This document shows, in pieces, positions 16,929 through 25,134 of a stretch of 64,000 nt of DNA. The DNA is from Methylobacterium indicum. GTDB taxonomy: Bacteria > Pseudomonadota > Alphaproteobacteria > Rhizobiales > Beijerinckiaceae. Positions within the stretch are counted from its first letter, which is position 1. The number at the start of each line of letters is the position of its first letter. The DNA lies in NCBI RefSeq assembly GCF_001043895.1, contig NZ_JTHF01000204.1, forward strand, positions 1 to 64,000, written 5' to 3'. Made by a program: the position numbers and the translations under genes. A model generated the notes under the pieces. That model was not told the DNA's origin. It saw only the letters and a program-made list of their open reading frames with translations, and did no database searches.

Positions 16929-17846
16929 ATGCTCGAAGGCCTGCCGCCCCACCGCCCGACCCACGTGCTCCGTCTCGATACGAGCGAGCGCGCGGCCCGC
17001 GCCATGACCGACCTGATCGGCGAGGTCTTCGACCCGACCGAGACGGCCGTCGCCGCCTTCGAGGCCGAGGACGGCAAGACCTGGCACCTCGAAGCCTATT
17101 TTTCCGAGGAGCCCGACGAGGAGGCGGTGCGCGAGCTGATCCGCCCGATCCTCGGCGACGCCGCCGACGAGGCGGTCTTCGCGGCGATCGACCAGCAGGA
17201 CTGGGTCCGCGCCTCCCTGGAAGGGCTGAAGCCCGTGCGCGCCGGCCGCATCCTGGTCCACGGCTCGCATGACCGCGGCCGGGTGCAGCCCAACGACCTG
17301 CCCATCGAGATCGAGGCGGCGCTCGCCTTCGGCACCGGCCACCACGGCACCACGCTCGGCTGCCTCCTCGCCCTCGTCGACGAGGTGAAGCGCCGCCGGC
17401 CCCACCGCGTCCTCGACGTCGGCACCGGCACCGGCATCCTGGGGCTCGCCGCCGCGCGCCTGCTGCACACCCGCGTCATCGCCGGCGACCTCGACCCGGA
17501 GGCGGTGGCCACTGCCCGCACCAACGCCGCCTTCAACGGCATGGCCAACCTGATGGCGTTCTACGAGGCGCCGGGCCTGCGCCACCCGCTCGCCCGCGTC
17601 GCCCGCGGCTACGACCTCGTCTTCGCCAACATCCTGGCCCGGCCGCTGCGCGGCCTCGCCCCCAGCCTCGCCCGCGCGGTGGCGACGGACGGTACGCTGG
17701 TCCTCTCGGGCTTGATTCCCCGCGACGTGCCGGGCGTGCTCTCGGCCTACGCGGCGCAAGGCTTCCGCCTGCGCCGGCGCCGCCTGATCGAGGGCTGGGC
17801 CACCCTGGAGCTGCGCCGCGGCGGCGCGGCGCCCCGGCCGCGCTGA
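16929..17846 (+). CDS. prmA: Ribosomal protein L11 methyltransferase
   Basis: SAM-dependent methyltransferase that trimethylates ribosomal protein L11. 305 residues from ATG 16929, the common start of the family (MLEGLPPHRPTHVLRLDTSE); ATG 16917 would add 4 residues. The N-terminal L11-recognition domain (~1-100) precedes a Rossmann methyltransferase domain with the SAM motif LDVGTGTGILGLAA at ~160-173, GDLDPEA for ribose binding, and the substrate loop FANILARPL. FGTGHHGTTLGCL is the PrmA-specific motif before the SAM site. It is not linked to ribosomal genes here. Confidence 0.93.
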   Translation: MLEGLPPHRPTHVLRLDTSERAARAMTDLIGEVFDPTETAVAAFEAEDGKTWHLEAYFSEEPDEEAVRELIRPILGDAADEAVFAAIDQQDWVRASLEGLKPVRAGRILVHGSHDRGRVQPNDLPIEIEAALAFGTGHHGTTLGCLLALVDEVKRRRPHRVLDVGTGTGILGLAAARLLHTRVIAGDLDPEAVATARTNAAFNGMANLMAFYEAPGLRHPLARVARGYDLVFANILARPLRGLAPSLARAVATDGTLVLSGLIPRDVPGVLSAYAAQGFRLRRRRLIEGWATLELRRGGAAPRPR

Positions 17847-17917
17847 GGCCGGGCTGCCCGAGCCCGGATTCCGAACCTCTCGCTGACCCGACGACGGGAA
17901 TCCCGCGGGCCGTTCAA

Positions 17918-17942
17918 GGAACAGGCCCACCCCTGATCGGTT
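17918..17942 (+). promoter_or_regulatory. EcfG-like promoter candidate for the alcohol dehydrogenase operon
   Basis: GGAAC (17918-17922), 17 bases, then GTT (17940-17942; GGTT instead of CGTT). It lies ~115 bases before the dehydrogenase start, implying a leader of about 105 bases. Confidence 0.45.
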
Positions 17943-18056
17943 GTCCGGGCATCGCCGCTTACCGGTAGGGGGTATATGTACCTGAGCCGGGGCGGCCCGT
18001 GCGCGGACCGCCAATCCCGGCCTCTCCGCGGCACGCGCCTCGGAGACCGATCAGCC

Positions 18057-19229
18057 ATGAAGGCCCTCGTCTGGCACGGCACCGCGGATATCCGGTGCGA
18101 CACCGTCCCCGATCCGACGATCGAGGACGGGCGCGACGCGATCATCAAGGTCACCGCCTGCGCCATCTGCGGCTCCGACCTGCACCTCTACGACCACTTC
18201 ATGCCGGGCATGAAGTCGGGCGACATCATGGGCCACGAGACCATGGGCGAGGTGGTCGAGGTCGGGCGGGACAACAAGGCGCTCAAGGTCGGCGACCGGA
18301 TCGTCGTGCCGTTCACGATCATCTGCGGCCAGTGCGACCAGTGCAAGCGCGGCAACTTCTCGGTCTGCGAGCGCACCAACCGCAACGCCAAGCTCGCCGA
18401 GGCCGCCTTCGGCCACACTACCGCGGGCCTGTTCGGCTACACCCACCTCACCGGCGGCTATGCCGGCGGCCAGGCCGAGTACCTGCGGGTGCCCTTCGCC
18501 GACGCGACCCACATCAAGGTGCCGGGCGGCATCCCGGACGAGAGGCTGCTGTTTCTCTCCGACATCTTCCCGACCGGCTGGCAGGCGGCGGTGCAGTGCG
18601 ACATCCAGCCGGAGGACACGGTGGCGATCTGGGGCTGCGGCCCGGTCGGCCAGATGGCGATCCGCTCCGCGATCCTGCTCGGGGCCAAGCGCGTCATCGC
18701 CATCGACCGGGTGCCCGAGCGCCTGACCATGGCCCGGGCCGGCGGCGCCGAGACGATCGACCTCGATGCGGAATCGAACGTCGTCGCCAAGCTCAACGAC
18801 ATGACGAACGGCAAGGGGCCGGAGAAGTGCATCGATTCGGTCGGGATGGAGGCGCACGCCACCACCTCGCTCGACGCGATCTACGACCGCGCCAAGCAGG
18901 CGGTGATGCTGGAGAGCGACCGGCCGCACGTGCTGCGCCAGATGATCATGGCCTGCCGCCCGGCCGGCGTGCTGTCGATTCCCGGCGTCTATGGCGGCCT
19001 GATCGACAAGGTGCCGTTCGGCGCGGCGATGAACAAGGGCCTGACCTTCCGCATGGGCCAGACCCACGTCAATCGCTGGACCGACGACCTCCTGCGGCGG
19101 ATCGAGGAGGGGCAGATCGACCCGTCCTTCGTCATCACCCACACGGTCGGCCTGGAGCAGGGGCCGGAGATGTACCGCACGTTCCGCGACAAGCAGGACG
19201 GCTGCATCAAGGTGGTGATCAAGCCGTGA
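18057..19229 (+). CDS. Zinc-dependent alcohol dehydrogenase, formaldehyde-dehydrogenase-like group
   Basis: Cytoplasmic NAD(P)-dependent medium-chain dehydrogenase of 390 residues. Catalytic zinc ligands Cys38, His60 and Glu61 (GHE) and structural zinc ligands Cys90, Cys93, Cys96 and Cys104 are all present. The cofactor motif is GCGPVGQM at ~200. The long insertion after the structural zinc site ([24 protein letters not shown] region) is typical of the glutathione-independent formaldehyde dehydrogenase-like group. Substrate unproven. It is followed after 10 bases by a membrane-protein gene, forming an operon, and is preceded by an EcfG-like promoter. Confidence 0.9.
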   Translation: MKALVWHGTADIRCDTVPDPTIEDGRDAIIKVTACAICGSDLHLYDHFMPGMKSGDIMGHETMGEVVEVGRDNKALKVGDRIVVPFTIICGQCDQCKRGNFSVCERTNRNAKLAEAAFGHTTAGLFGYTHLTGGYAGGQAEYLRVPFADATHIKVPGGIPDERLLFLSDIFPTGWQAAVQCDIQPEDTVAIWGCGPVGQMAIRSAILLGAKRVIAIDRVPERLTMARAGGAETIDLDAESNVVAKLNDMTNGKGPEKCIDSVGMEAHATTSLDAIYDRAKQAVMLESDRPHVLRQMIMACRPAGVLSIPGVYGGLIDKVPFGAAMNKGLTFRMGQTHVNRWTDDLLRRIEEGQIDPSFVITHTVGLEQGPEMYRTFRDKQDGCIKVVIKP

Positions 19230-19239
19230 GGACCCGGCC

Positions 19240-19791
19240 ATGAGCATGAAGCGCACGGTGAACCCCCGCGCCCGCTCGGCGCACGACACCCTCGCCCGCG
19301 GCCTCGGCTGGTTCTCGATCGGCCTTGGCCTCGCCGAGATCCTGGCGCCCCGGGCCCTGTGCCGGGCGCTCGGGATGGAGGGCCGCGAGGCCCTGATCCA
19401 GGCCTACGGCGCCCGCGAGGTCGCCACCGGCGCGGCGATCCTGATGAGCCACGATCCGACGCCGTGGATCTGGGGACGGGTCGCAGGCGACGCCCTCGAT
19501 CTCGCCACCCTGGCGACCGGTTTCGAGGACGACAATCCCCGCGCCGGCACCCTGGCGCTGGCCACCGCGGCGGTGGCCGGGGTGACGCTCGCCGACATCG
19601 TCTGCGTCCAGGGGCTGACGGCCGACAAGCGGCTGCCGCCGCCCGGGACCTACGAGTACCACCACCGCAGCGGCTTCCCCGGCGGCCTCTCCGCCGCGCG
19701 CGGCGCTGCCCGCGACTTCGCGGTCCCGCGGGACTTCCGCATCCCCGGCCCGCTGCGCCCCTGGCGCGACGGCCGCCCGGCGGACGCGTAA
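19240..19791 (+). CDS. Membrane protein resembling the N-terminal part of cyclase/dehydrase-type proteins
   Basis: Protein of 183 residues with 3-4 hydrophobic helices (GLGWFSIGLGLAEILAP near residue 22-38; TGAAILMS; TLALATAAVAGVTLADIVC). From memory, the sequence RSAHDTLARGLGWFSIGLGLAE is the membrane part that in many rhizobial homologues is fused to a C-terminal SRPBCC (cyclase/dehydrase) domain; here that domain is absent and replaced by a Pro/Arg-rich tail. Second gene of the alcohol dehydrogenase operon, a pairing that probably reflects a shared stress role. Function unknown. Confidence 0.75.
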   Translation: MSMKRTVNPRARSAHDTLARGLGWFSIGLGLAEILAPRALCRALGMEGREALIQAYGAREVATGAAILMSHDPTPWIWGRVAGDALDLATLATGFEDDNPRAGTLALATAAVAGVTLADIVCVQGLTADKRLPPPGTYEYHHRSGFPGGLSAARGAARDFAVPRDFRIPGPLRPWRDGRPADA

Positions 19792-19794
19792 CGA

Positions 19795-19822
19795 GAGAGG
19801 GCCGCCTCGCGGCGGCCCTCTC
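19795..19822 (+). terminator. Hairpin after the alcohol dehydrogenase operon
   Basis: A perfect 12-bp stem (GAGAGGGCCGCC, loop TCGC, GGCGGCCCTCTC) begins 4 bases after the stop. No T run follows, so termination strength is uncertain. Confidence 0.65.
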
Positions 19823-19914
19823 GCTCCGGTTCGAAGCCGGAGATCCCGTGATCTCTCAATTCCCCGTCGGCCGCTTGCCCATCGCGGCTGCGACCGACGG
19901 GAGGCGAGGGGCGA

Positions 19915-20079
19915 CTACTCCTTGTCGCCGCGATGGATGCCCTTGTCGCGGTTCTCCTTCAGGCGGCCGTCATCCGAGTGCTGGACGGTGCCCTGGTTCG
20001 GCGCATCGGGATTCTTGTGGTTGTGGCGAGTGGTATCATCAGTATTGTGCGACTGAGACTGCTGCTTCTTATCCGCCAT
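19915..20079 (-). CDS. 54-residue highly hydrophilic small protein
   Basis: Very small polar protein starting MADKKQQSQSHNTDDTTRHN and ending HRGDKE, with no hydrophobic core, so it is probably intrinsically disordered. GGAGAT lies before the ATG. Composition (Asp, Lys, His, Asn, Gln) is like small hydrophilic stress proteins. It has its own EcfG-type promoter, supporting a role in general stress. No homologue with known function comes to mind. Confidence 0.75.
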   Translation of the reverse strand: MADKKQQSQSHNTDDTTRHNHKNPDAPNQGTVQHSDDGRLKENRDKGIHRGDKE

Positions 20080-20127
20080 CTGCGTATCTCCACAGTCTAT
20101 GCGGCGTACCGCCGTGAGTGTTTCGAT

Positions 20128-20152
20128 AACATATGATCGGGGATCGGGTTCC
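20128..20152 (-). promoter_or_regulatory. EcfG promoter candidate for the 54-residue protein
   Basis: GGAAC (20152-20148), 17 bases, GTT (20130-20128) on the minus strand, i.e. GGAAC-N16-TGTT. Predicted leader of about 40 bases to the ATG at 20079. Confidence 0.6.
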
Positions 20153-20350
20153 TGATCGAATCGCGTGACTGCCGTGGGCGGCGCGCGACATTCCGTCGAT
20201 GCCCGCGCGATGTCGCAGGGGACTGGACGGATCCTGACGAAGCGCGAGCGACGACGGCCCGAGGCGGTGCCGCCCTAAAGCCTGTCTCGCCTGCGCGATC
20301 CGGCAAGGCCGGTCCCCGCTCCCATCGCCGCGACCTCCCCCGATCGTCCG

Positions 20351-20397
20351 TTGACGCGCGGATTGGCTACGCCTATCAATTATAGCATTAGCTATAA
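20351..20397 (+). promoter_or_regulatory. Sigma70-like promoter with overlapping palindrome
   Basis: TTGACG (20351-20356), 17 bases, TATCAA (20374-20379), directly followed by the palindrome TTATAGC-ATTA-GCTATAA (20380-20397). The palindrome would cover the transcription start, the usual position of a repressor operator. Confidence 0.5.
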
Positions 20398-20412
20398 TAA
20401 TGAGCTTTGGCG

Positions 20413-21330
20413 ATGCGCTTTCCCCGTCCGTCGTTCGCACCCCGCGCCACCGGTGCCGTCTTGGCCTGTCTGGCGATCGGGCAGGGGGCCCCGCCCGCGC
20501 GGGCACAATCCCTGCCCACCGCCGCCGAGAACCTGACCCCCGGCGACCTCGACAGCGAGCACCTGTTCGGCTTCACCGAAGGCAGCGACCTCGGCGTACC
20601 GGGCGAGGCGGAACTCGAATGTGAGACGAGCGGACGGCTCGGCCGGCGCCTCGGCCGCTTCCTCGCCATCGACAGCGGGCTCGCCGTGAAGGTGCCGCTG
20701 ACGGCGGATTTCCGCCTCGCCCCCGGGATCACCTTCAACGCCTACGATATCGGGACGCCCGGCACTCCGGTCCGGACCACCGGCGGGTTCAATGGCGGAT
20801 TTCTCGAGACCCGCCTGCGCCTCCTGGACCGGCGCACCGCGCCGTTCGGCCTGACGCTCGGCATCGTGCCCGCCTACGGCACCGTCGATGGCGGAACGGG
20901 CGCACCGGCCCGCAGCTTCGGCACCGATGTCGGCCTGCTCGCCGACCGGGAGCTGATCCCCGGCACGCTGGTCGCGGCGGTCAATCTGGGCTTCGCGGTC
21001 TCCTCGACGCGACCCGCCGTCCCGGGCGGGCAGGCCCTCGCATCGGGGTTCGAGGCCGCCGGGGCCTTGTCCTATCAGGTCCGGCCCGGCCTCTTCGCCG
21101 GTGCCGAGATGCGCCACGCCCGGACCTACGACGGCCCGGCGCTCGACCGGCTCGTCGGCGAGGCGATCTATCTCGGGCCCACGCTGTATATGACCCTCTC
21201 GCCGCGGGCCTGGGCCTCGGTCGCCTGGAACGTTCAGGTCGCCGGGCGGGCGGTGGACGAGCCGGGGGCCCTCGACCTGTCGAGCTTCGACCGGCACCAG
21301 ATGCGCCTGCGCGTCGGCTACAGCTTCTGA
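20413..21330 (+). CDS. Predicted outer-membrane beta-barrel protein
   Basis: Protein of 305 residues with a signal peptide (1-31, RATGAVLACLAIGQGAPPARAQ). The mature part alternates polar and hydrophobic residues in strand-like stretches separated by Gly/Asp turns, and ends in a barrel-like closing strand with terminal Phe (MRLRVGYSF), the recognition signal for the BAM complex. Residues SEHLFGFTEGSDLGVPGE near the mature N-terminus are typical of a family of alphaproteobacterial conserved OM proteins of unknown function. The promoter with a palindrome upstream suggests tight regulation. Confidence 0.75.
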   Translation: MRFPRPSFAPRATGAVLACLAIGQGAPPARAQSLPTAAENLTPGDLDSEHLFGFTEGSDLGVPGEAELECETSGRLGRRLGRFLAIDSGLAVKVPLTADFRLAPGITFNAYDIGTPGTPVRTTGGFNGGFLETRLRLLDRRTAPFGLTLGIVPAYGTVDGGTGAPARSFGTDVGLLADRELIPGTLVAAVNLGFAVSSTRPAVPGGQALASGFEAAGALSYQVRPGLFAGAEMRHARTYDGPALDRLVGEAIYLGPTLYMTLSPRAWASVAWNVQVAGRAVDEPGALDLSSFDRHQMRLRVGYSF

Positions 21331-21663
21331 CGGCGGAGGGGGCCGCGCCCACGTTTTTTTTCAGGCCCGCATGTCCCGCGACAAGGTTTCGATTGCCTGC
21401 GCAAAAAATCTCTCCTAGCGTCATCGCATGAGCCCGACCTGCCCGACCCTGGCCGTCCGAGGCCGACGCCGCGTCCGACGCGGTCGGCGGGACGGGGGCG
21501 TGTAGCTCCTCGCCAGCTCGAGCGGCCCTTTGCCGCTCGCTGGCACCCATACCGGATCGCGTCCTCCCGAGCCTCGCGGCCGTGGACGCGGCGGGGCCTC
21601 ACCTGTGCCCCGTGCGGTGGAGCCCGATCGTCGGGGCCGGGGCCAAGCCAAGGCGTAACCTCT
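21331..21663. other. 333-base intergenic region with T run and hairpin
   Basis: A run of eight T at about 21354-21361 follows a short GC-rich element and may terminate the OM protein gene. A hairpin at 21512-21544 (GCCAGC, bulge TC, GAGCGG, loop, CCGCTC, GCTGGC) lies in the leader of the RidA-GNAT gene. No gene supported. Confidence 0.5.
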
Positions 21664-22515
21664 GTGACGACCATCGACCCTCCGACCGTCTGGGCCGTGC
21701 CCGAGCCGTTCCGCACGATCTACACCCATGCCCGCGCGGTACCGGCGGGCCGCACGCTCTTCGTCTCCGGTCAGTTCGGGGTCGCACCGGACGGCCGGAT
21801 GCACGAGGATTTCGCGGGACAGCTCGATCAGGCGATGACCAACGTCGAGGCGCTGCTGGCGGCTGCCGGACTGGGGCTGCCGGACGTCGCCAAGGCGACA
21901 TTCTTCCTGACGCAGAGCGGTGATCTGCCGGCCCTCGGGCAGGCCCGCCGGGCGCGCTGGGCGTCCGAGACGCCCGCCGCCGTCACGGTCGTCGTGGTCG
22001 CGGGCCTGGCGCGCCCGGATGCCCTGGTCGAGATCGAGGTGACGGCGATCGAGGCGGCGGAGTGGGCGATCGGCACCCTGCGTCCCGCCACGAAGGCGGA
22101 CGTGCCGCGGATCACCGCGCTGGTGCGGGAGGCCTATGCCCGGTGGGTGCCCGTCATCGGCCGCGAGCCGGTGCCGATGACGGCGGATTACGAACGGGCG
22201 GTCCGCCTGCATCGCGTCGACCTCCTGGAACGGGACGGCGCGCTCCTGGCACTGATCGAGACGATCCCGCGGGCCGATCATCTCTGGATCGAGAACCTGG
22301 CGGTCGATCCGGCTCAGCAGGGCCGGGGGCTCGGGCGCTGGATGCTGCAGCGGGCCGAGGAGATCGCCCGGGCCCTCGGGCACCCGGCCATCAGGCTCGC
22401 GACGAATCAGGCGTTTGGCCGCAACGTCGACTTCTACCGGCGGGCGGGCTTCGTGATCGAGCGCGAGGAGCCGTTCCGGGGCGGCGTCGGGGTGTATCTC
22501 GCCAAAACGCTCTGA
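21664..22515 (+). CDS. RidA (YjgF)-GNAT acetyltransferase fusion protein
   Basis: Protein of 283 residues from GTG 21664. Residues ~12-132 are a RidA/YjgF/Rid-type domain (GRTLFVSGQFGVAPDGRM, helix with QLDQAMTNVEALLAAAG, then ALVEIEVTAIE-like closing strand). Residues ~137-283 are a GNAT N-acetyltransferase (LRPATKADVPRITALVREAY, LWIENLAVDPAQQGRGLGRW with the acetyl-CoA loop QQGRGLGR, NVDFYRRAGF). RidA deaminates reactive enamines/imines; GNATs acetylate amines. Joining them suggests disposal of one reactive amino compound in two steps. I see no frame break between the parts, so it is a genuine fusion. Confidence 0.85.
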   Translation: MTTIDPPTVWAVPEPFRTIYTHARAVPAGRTLFVSGQFGVAPDGRMHEDFAGQLDQAMTNVEALLAAAGLGLPDVAKATFFLTQSGDLPALGQARRARWASETPAAVTVVVVAGLARPDALVEIEVTAIEAAEWAIGTLRPATKADVPRITALVREAYARWVPVIGREPVPMTADYERAVRLHRVDLLERDGALLALIETIPRADHLWIENLAVDPAQQGRGLGRWMLQRAEEIARALGHPAIRLATNQAFGRNVDFYRRAGFVIEREEPFRGGVGVYLAKTL

Positions 22516-22588
22516 CCGAGACGCTTTGACCAACACGCTCTGACGGGCGGAGACGCCGGGCCCGATCCCGGCCGGGGAGGGGCGGCGC

Positions 22589-24211
22589 CTACCCCACCCC
22601 CGTCGGCCCGTCGAGTGTCAGCCGCACGCGCCGCGCCAGCTCCATCCGGCGATAGGGCTTGTTCAGGATCTCGAACTCGCTGCCGCCGGCATCGGTCCGC
22701 TCGATCGAGGCCTCGGCGTAGCCTGTGGTGAGCAGCACCCGGATCCGCGGCTGGCGCTCGCGGGCGGCGCGGGCGAGGAGCACGCCGTTCATGCCCCCGG
22801 GCATGATCAGGTCGGAGAACAGGAGATCGACCTTGTCGCTCTCGTCGAGGAGGTCGAGGGCCTGCCGGGCGTCGTGAGCGACGAGCACCGTGTAGCCGAA
22901 ATCCTCCAGGATCACCCTGGCGGTGTCGGCGACGTCCGGCCGGTCGTCGACGACCAGGATCGTCTCGGTGCCGGTGCGGTCGGCGGCCCGCGGCGCCGGG
23001 CGGCGCTCGGCGGCGACGACCTGGTCGGTGGCGGGGAAGAGCAGCCGCACGGTGGTGCCGCGGCCGACCTCGGAGGTGATCCGCACCGTGCCGCCGGACT
23101 GCTTGGCGAAGCCGTACACCATGGCGAGGCCCAACCCCGTGCCGCGGCCCTCCTCCTTGGTGGTGAAGAACGGCTCCATCACCCGGGCCAGGATCTCCGC
23201 CGGCATGCCGAGGCCGGTATCCTGCACCTGCACCACCGCGTAGGGGCCCGGCCGCACCATCAGCAGCAGGCCCATCTCGTCGTCGATGGTCAGGTTCTCG
23301 GTCTTGATCGTCACGGTGCCGCCGCCCGGCATCGCGTCGCGGGCGTTGAGCAGCACGTTGAGCAGCGCGACCTCGGCCTGCGTCGGGTCGATGCGGCAGT
23401 TCCAGAGCTCGGGCGAGAGGTCGGTGCGCATGACGACGTGATCGCCGAGCGTGCGCCCGGTGATCTCGTTCATGCCGCGCACGAGGTTGTTGAGGTTGAG
23501 CGCCCGCCCGTCGAGGCGCTGCTTGCGGGCGAAGGCGAGGAGCTGGTGGGTGAGGCGGGCCGCACGGTCGGTCGCGGCGCGGATCGCCGCCCCGGCGCCG
23601 AGCAGCCGGTTCACGTCGATCGTCGGATGCTCGGCGAGCGCCAGCACCACGTCGGTGTAGCCGCTGATCACCTGGAGCAGGTTGTTGAAGTCGTGCGCGA
23701 TGCCGCCGGTGAGCTGGCCCAGCGCCTCCATCTTCTGGGCCTGGTGCAGCGCCAGCTCGGCGTCGCGCCGGCGCGACACGTCGAGCTGCGAGCCGAAGAA
23801 ATAGACCAGCTCGCCCTTCTTGTCGTAGACCGGCGAGATGAACAGCGCGTTCCAGAAGGTCGAGCCGTCCTTGCGGTAGTTCAGGATCTCGGTGGCGAGT
23901 TCCTTGCGCTCGGCGATGGCGCGGCGCACCTCCGCCACCGTCTCGCGGTCGGTCTCCGGACCCTGCAGGAAGCGGCAATTGGTGCCGACCAGCTCGTCCG
24001 GCGTGTAACCGGTCATGCGCAGGAAGGCCTGGTTGGCGAAGACGATCGGGTTGTCCGGCTGGTGCGGGTCGGTCACGATCATCGGCATCCGCGTCGTCTC
24101 GACGGCGGCGAAGAAGATGTCCGAATGCGTGTCGGTGACGGCCCGCGGCCCGCGCGAGGTGACGGCGGGCCCGAGGCCGCCGAGATCCGGCTTCTCCGAT
24201 ATGTCCACCAC
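22589..24211 (-). CDS. LOV-domain blue-light sensor histidine kinase with C-terminal receiver domain
   Basis: Cytoplasmic photoreceptor kinase of 540 residues. Start GTG 24211 chosen because GAGGAGG lies 6 bases upstream. The LOV domain spans ~30-150 with the photoactive Cys79 in GTNCRFLQG, plus [11 protein letters not shown] and the flavin-switch Gln142 in FFGSQLDV, so FMN binding and adduct formation should be intact. HisKA carries His173 ([11 protein letters not shown]); HATPase_c follows ([26 protein letters not shown]). The receiver domain occupies ~420-535 with the acceptor Asp in [10 protein letters not shown] and the KPY lysine. Same layout as known LOV hybrid kinases of alphaproteobacteria. 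Partner unknown. Confidence 0.93.
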   Translation of the reverse strand: MVDISEKPDLGGLGPAVTSRGPRAVTDTHSDIFFAAVETTRMPMIVTDPHQPDNPIVFANQAFLRMTGYTPDELVGTNCRFLQGPETDRETVAEVRRAIAERKELATEILNYRKDGSTFWNALFISPVYDKKGELVYFFGSQLDVSRRRDAELALHQAQKMEALGQLTGGIAHDFNNLLQVISGYTDVVLALAEHPTIDVNRLLGAGAAIRAATDRAARLTHQLLAFARKQRLDGRALNLNNLVRGMNEITGRTLGDHVVMRTDLSPELWNCRIDPTQAEVALLNVLLNARDAMPGGGTVTIKTENLTIDDEMGLLLMVRPGPYAVVQVQDTGLGMPAEILARVMEPFFTTKEEGRGTGLGLAMVYGFAKQSGGTVRITSEVGRGTTVRLLFPATDQVVAAERRPAPRAADRTGTETILVVDDRPDVADTARVILEDFGYTVLVAHDARQALDLLDESDKVDLLFSDLIMPGGMNGVLLARAARERQPRIRVLLTTGYAEASIERTDAGGSEFEILNKPYRRMELARRVRLTLDGPTGVG

Positions 24212-24597
24212 CCGAGGCCTCCTCGTCGCCGGCTGAGCCACGCGACACGCGGTCAGGCCTCCATCACCGCCGAACAGATAGGCGTCGGGGCAGGATATCA
24301 ACCGGCCCCAAAGGATAGTGCACGACTTCCCGGAGCGCGTCTTTGTCGCGGCATCTTCGTGGAACGATCCGGATCGAGTCGGCGACGGTGGACGGCGCGG
24401 CTCTCACCTTCGGCGGATACCGACCAGCAAGGCGGCTCACCTGTGCCGCCGTCGGCGATGCCCGATGGTCGGGGTCGCAACCGGCCCCCGGTCCGACACG
24501 GGCGATGGAGTGATTTCGACGTGACGCCCGACCGGTCCCGAGGCTAGACTCGCCGTGCCCATTTCTGTCGTCCACGATGTTCGCCCGCGAGGTTCCG
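24212..24597. other. 386-base divergent promoter region (LOV kinase / peroxiredoxin)
   Basis: Contains the ribosome site GAGGAGG of the kinase gene and start-proximal sequence of the peroxiredoxin gene. A GGAAC at 24361 lacks a matching GTT element. No gene or convincing promoter recognised. Confidence 0.4.
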
Positions 24598-25125
24598 ATG
24601 CCGCCCGCCACCGTCCCGGACGTGACCTTCCACACCCGCGTCAGGAACGACGCCCTCGGCGGGCCCAACCCGTTCGAGTGGAAGGACCTCACCTCCACCG
24701 AGGTGTTCGGCGGCCGCAACGTCGTGCTGTTCGCTCTCCCCGGCGCCTTCACGCCGGCCTGCTCGGACGACCACCTGCCCGGCTACGAGCAGCATGCCGA
24801 CGATTTCGCCGCGCTCGGCATCGATCAGGTGGTCTGCCTGTCGGTCAACGACGCCTTCGTGATGTTCCAGTGGGCACGGTCCAAGGGCATCGAGAAGGTG
24901 TTCATGCTGCCCGACGGCAATGCCGACTTCACGCGGCAGATGGGCATGCTGGTCAAGCGCGGCCGCCAGGGCATGGGGATGCGCAGCTGGCGCTACGCGA
25001 TGCATGTCGAGGACGGCAGGATCGCCAAGATGTTCGTCGAGCCGGGATTTCGCGACGACCCGCCGGGCGTCGGCCTGACGGTCTCGGATGCCGGGACGAT
25101 GCTCGATTACCTGAGGAGCCGGTAA
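24598..25125 (+). CDS. Peroxiredoxin of the Prx5 group
   Basis: Thiol peroxidase of 175 residues reducing H2O2 and organic peroxides in the cytoplasm. ATG 24598 (GAGG 5 bases upstream) fits the family start; ATG 24577 would add 7 residues. The peroxidatic Cys55 sits in PGAFTPACSDDHLPGY, the Prx5 signature with Ala instead of the common Thr before Cys. Later residues FVMFQWARS and VEDGRIAKMFVEPG are also typical. No second Cys is visible, so it is of 1-Cys type and needs an external reductant (glutathione/glutaredoxin). Confidence 0.93.
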   Translation: MPPATVPDVTFHTRVRNDALGGPNPFEWKDLTSTEVFGGRNVVLFALPGAFTPACSDDHLPGYEQHADDFAALGIDQVVCLSVNDAFVMFQWARSKGIEKVFMLPDGNADFTRQMGMLVKRGRQGMGMRSWRYAMHVEDGRIAKMFVEPGFRDDPPGVGLTVSDAGTMLDYLRSR

Positions 25126-25134
25126 GGCGACGGG

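Larger units (their letters stand above)
20080..20412. other. 333-base divergent promoter region
   Basis: Holds the EcfG candidate promoter for the leftward small protein and, on the right, a sigma70-like promoter with an 18-bp palindrome for the outer-membrane protein gene. The centre (about 20160-20340) shows nothing I can identify. Confidence 0.6.

Noticed and set aside
24361-24390. GGAAC element upstream of the peroxiredoxin gene
   Set aside because: No GTT at 16-18 bases downstream, so it does not fit the EcfG promoter pattern.
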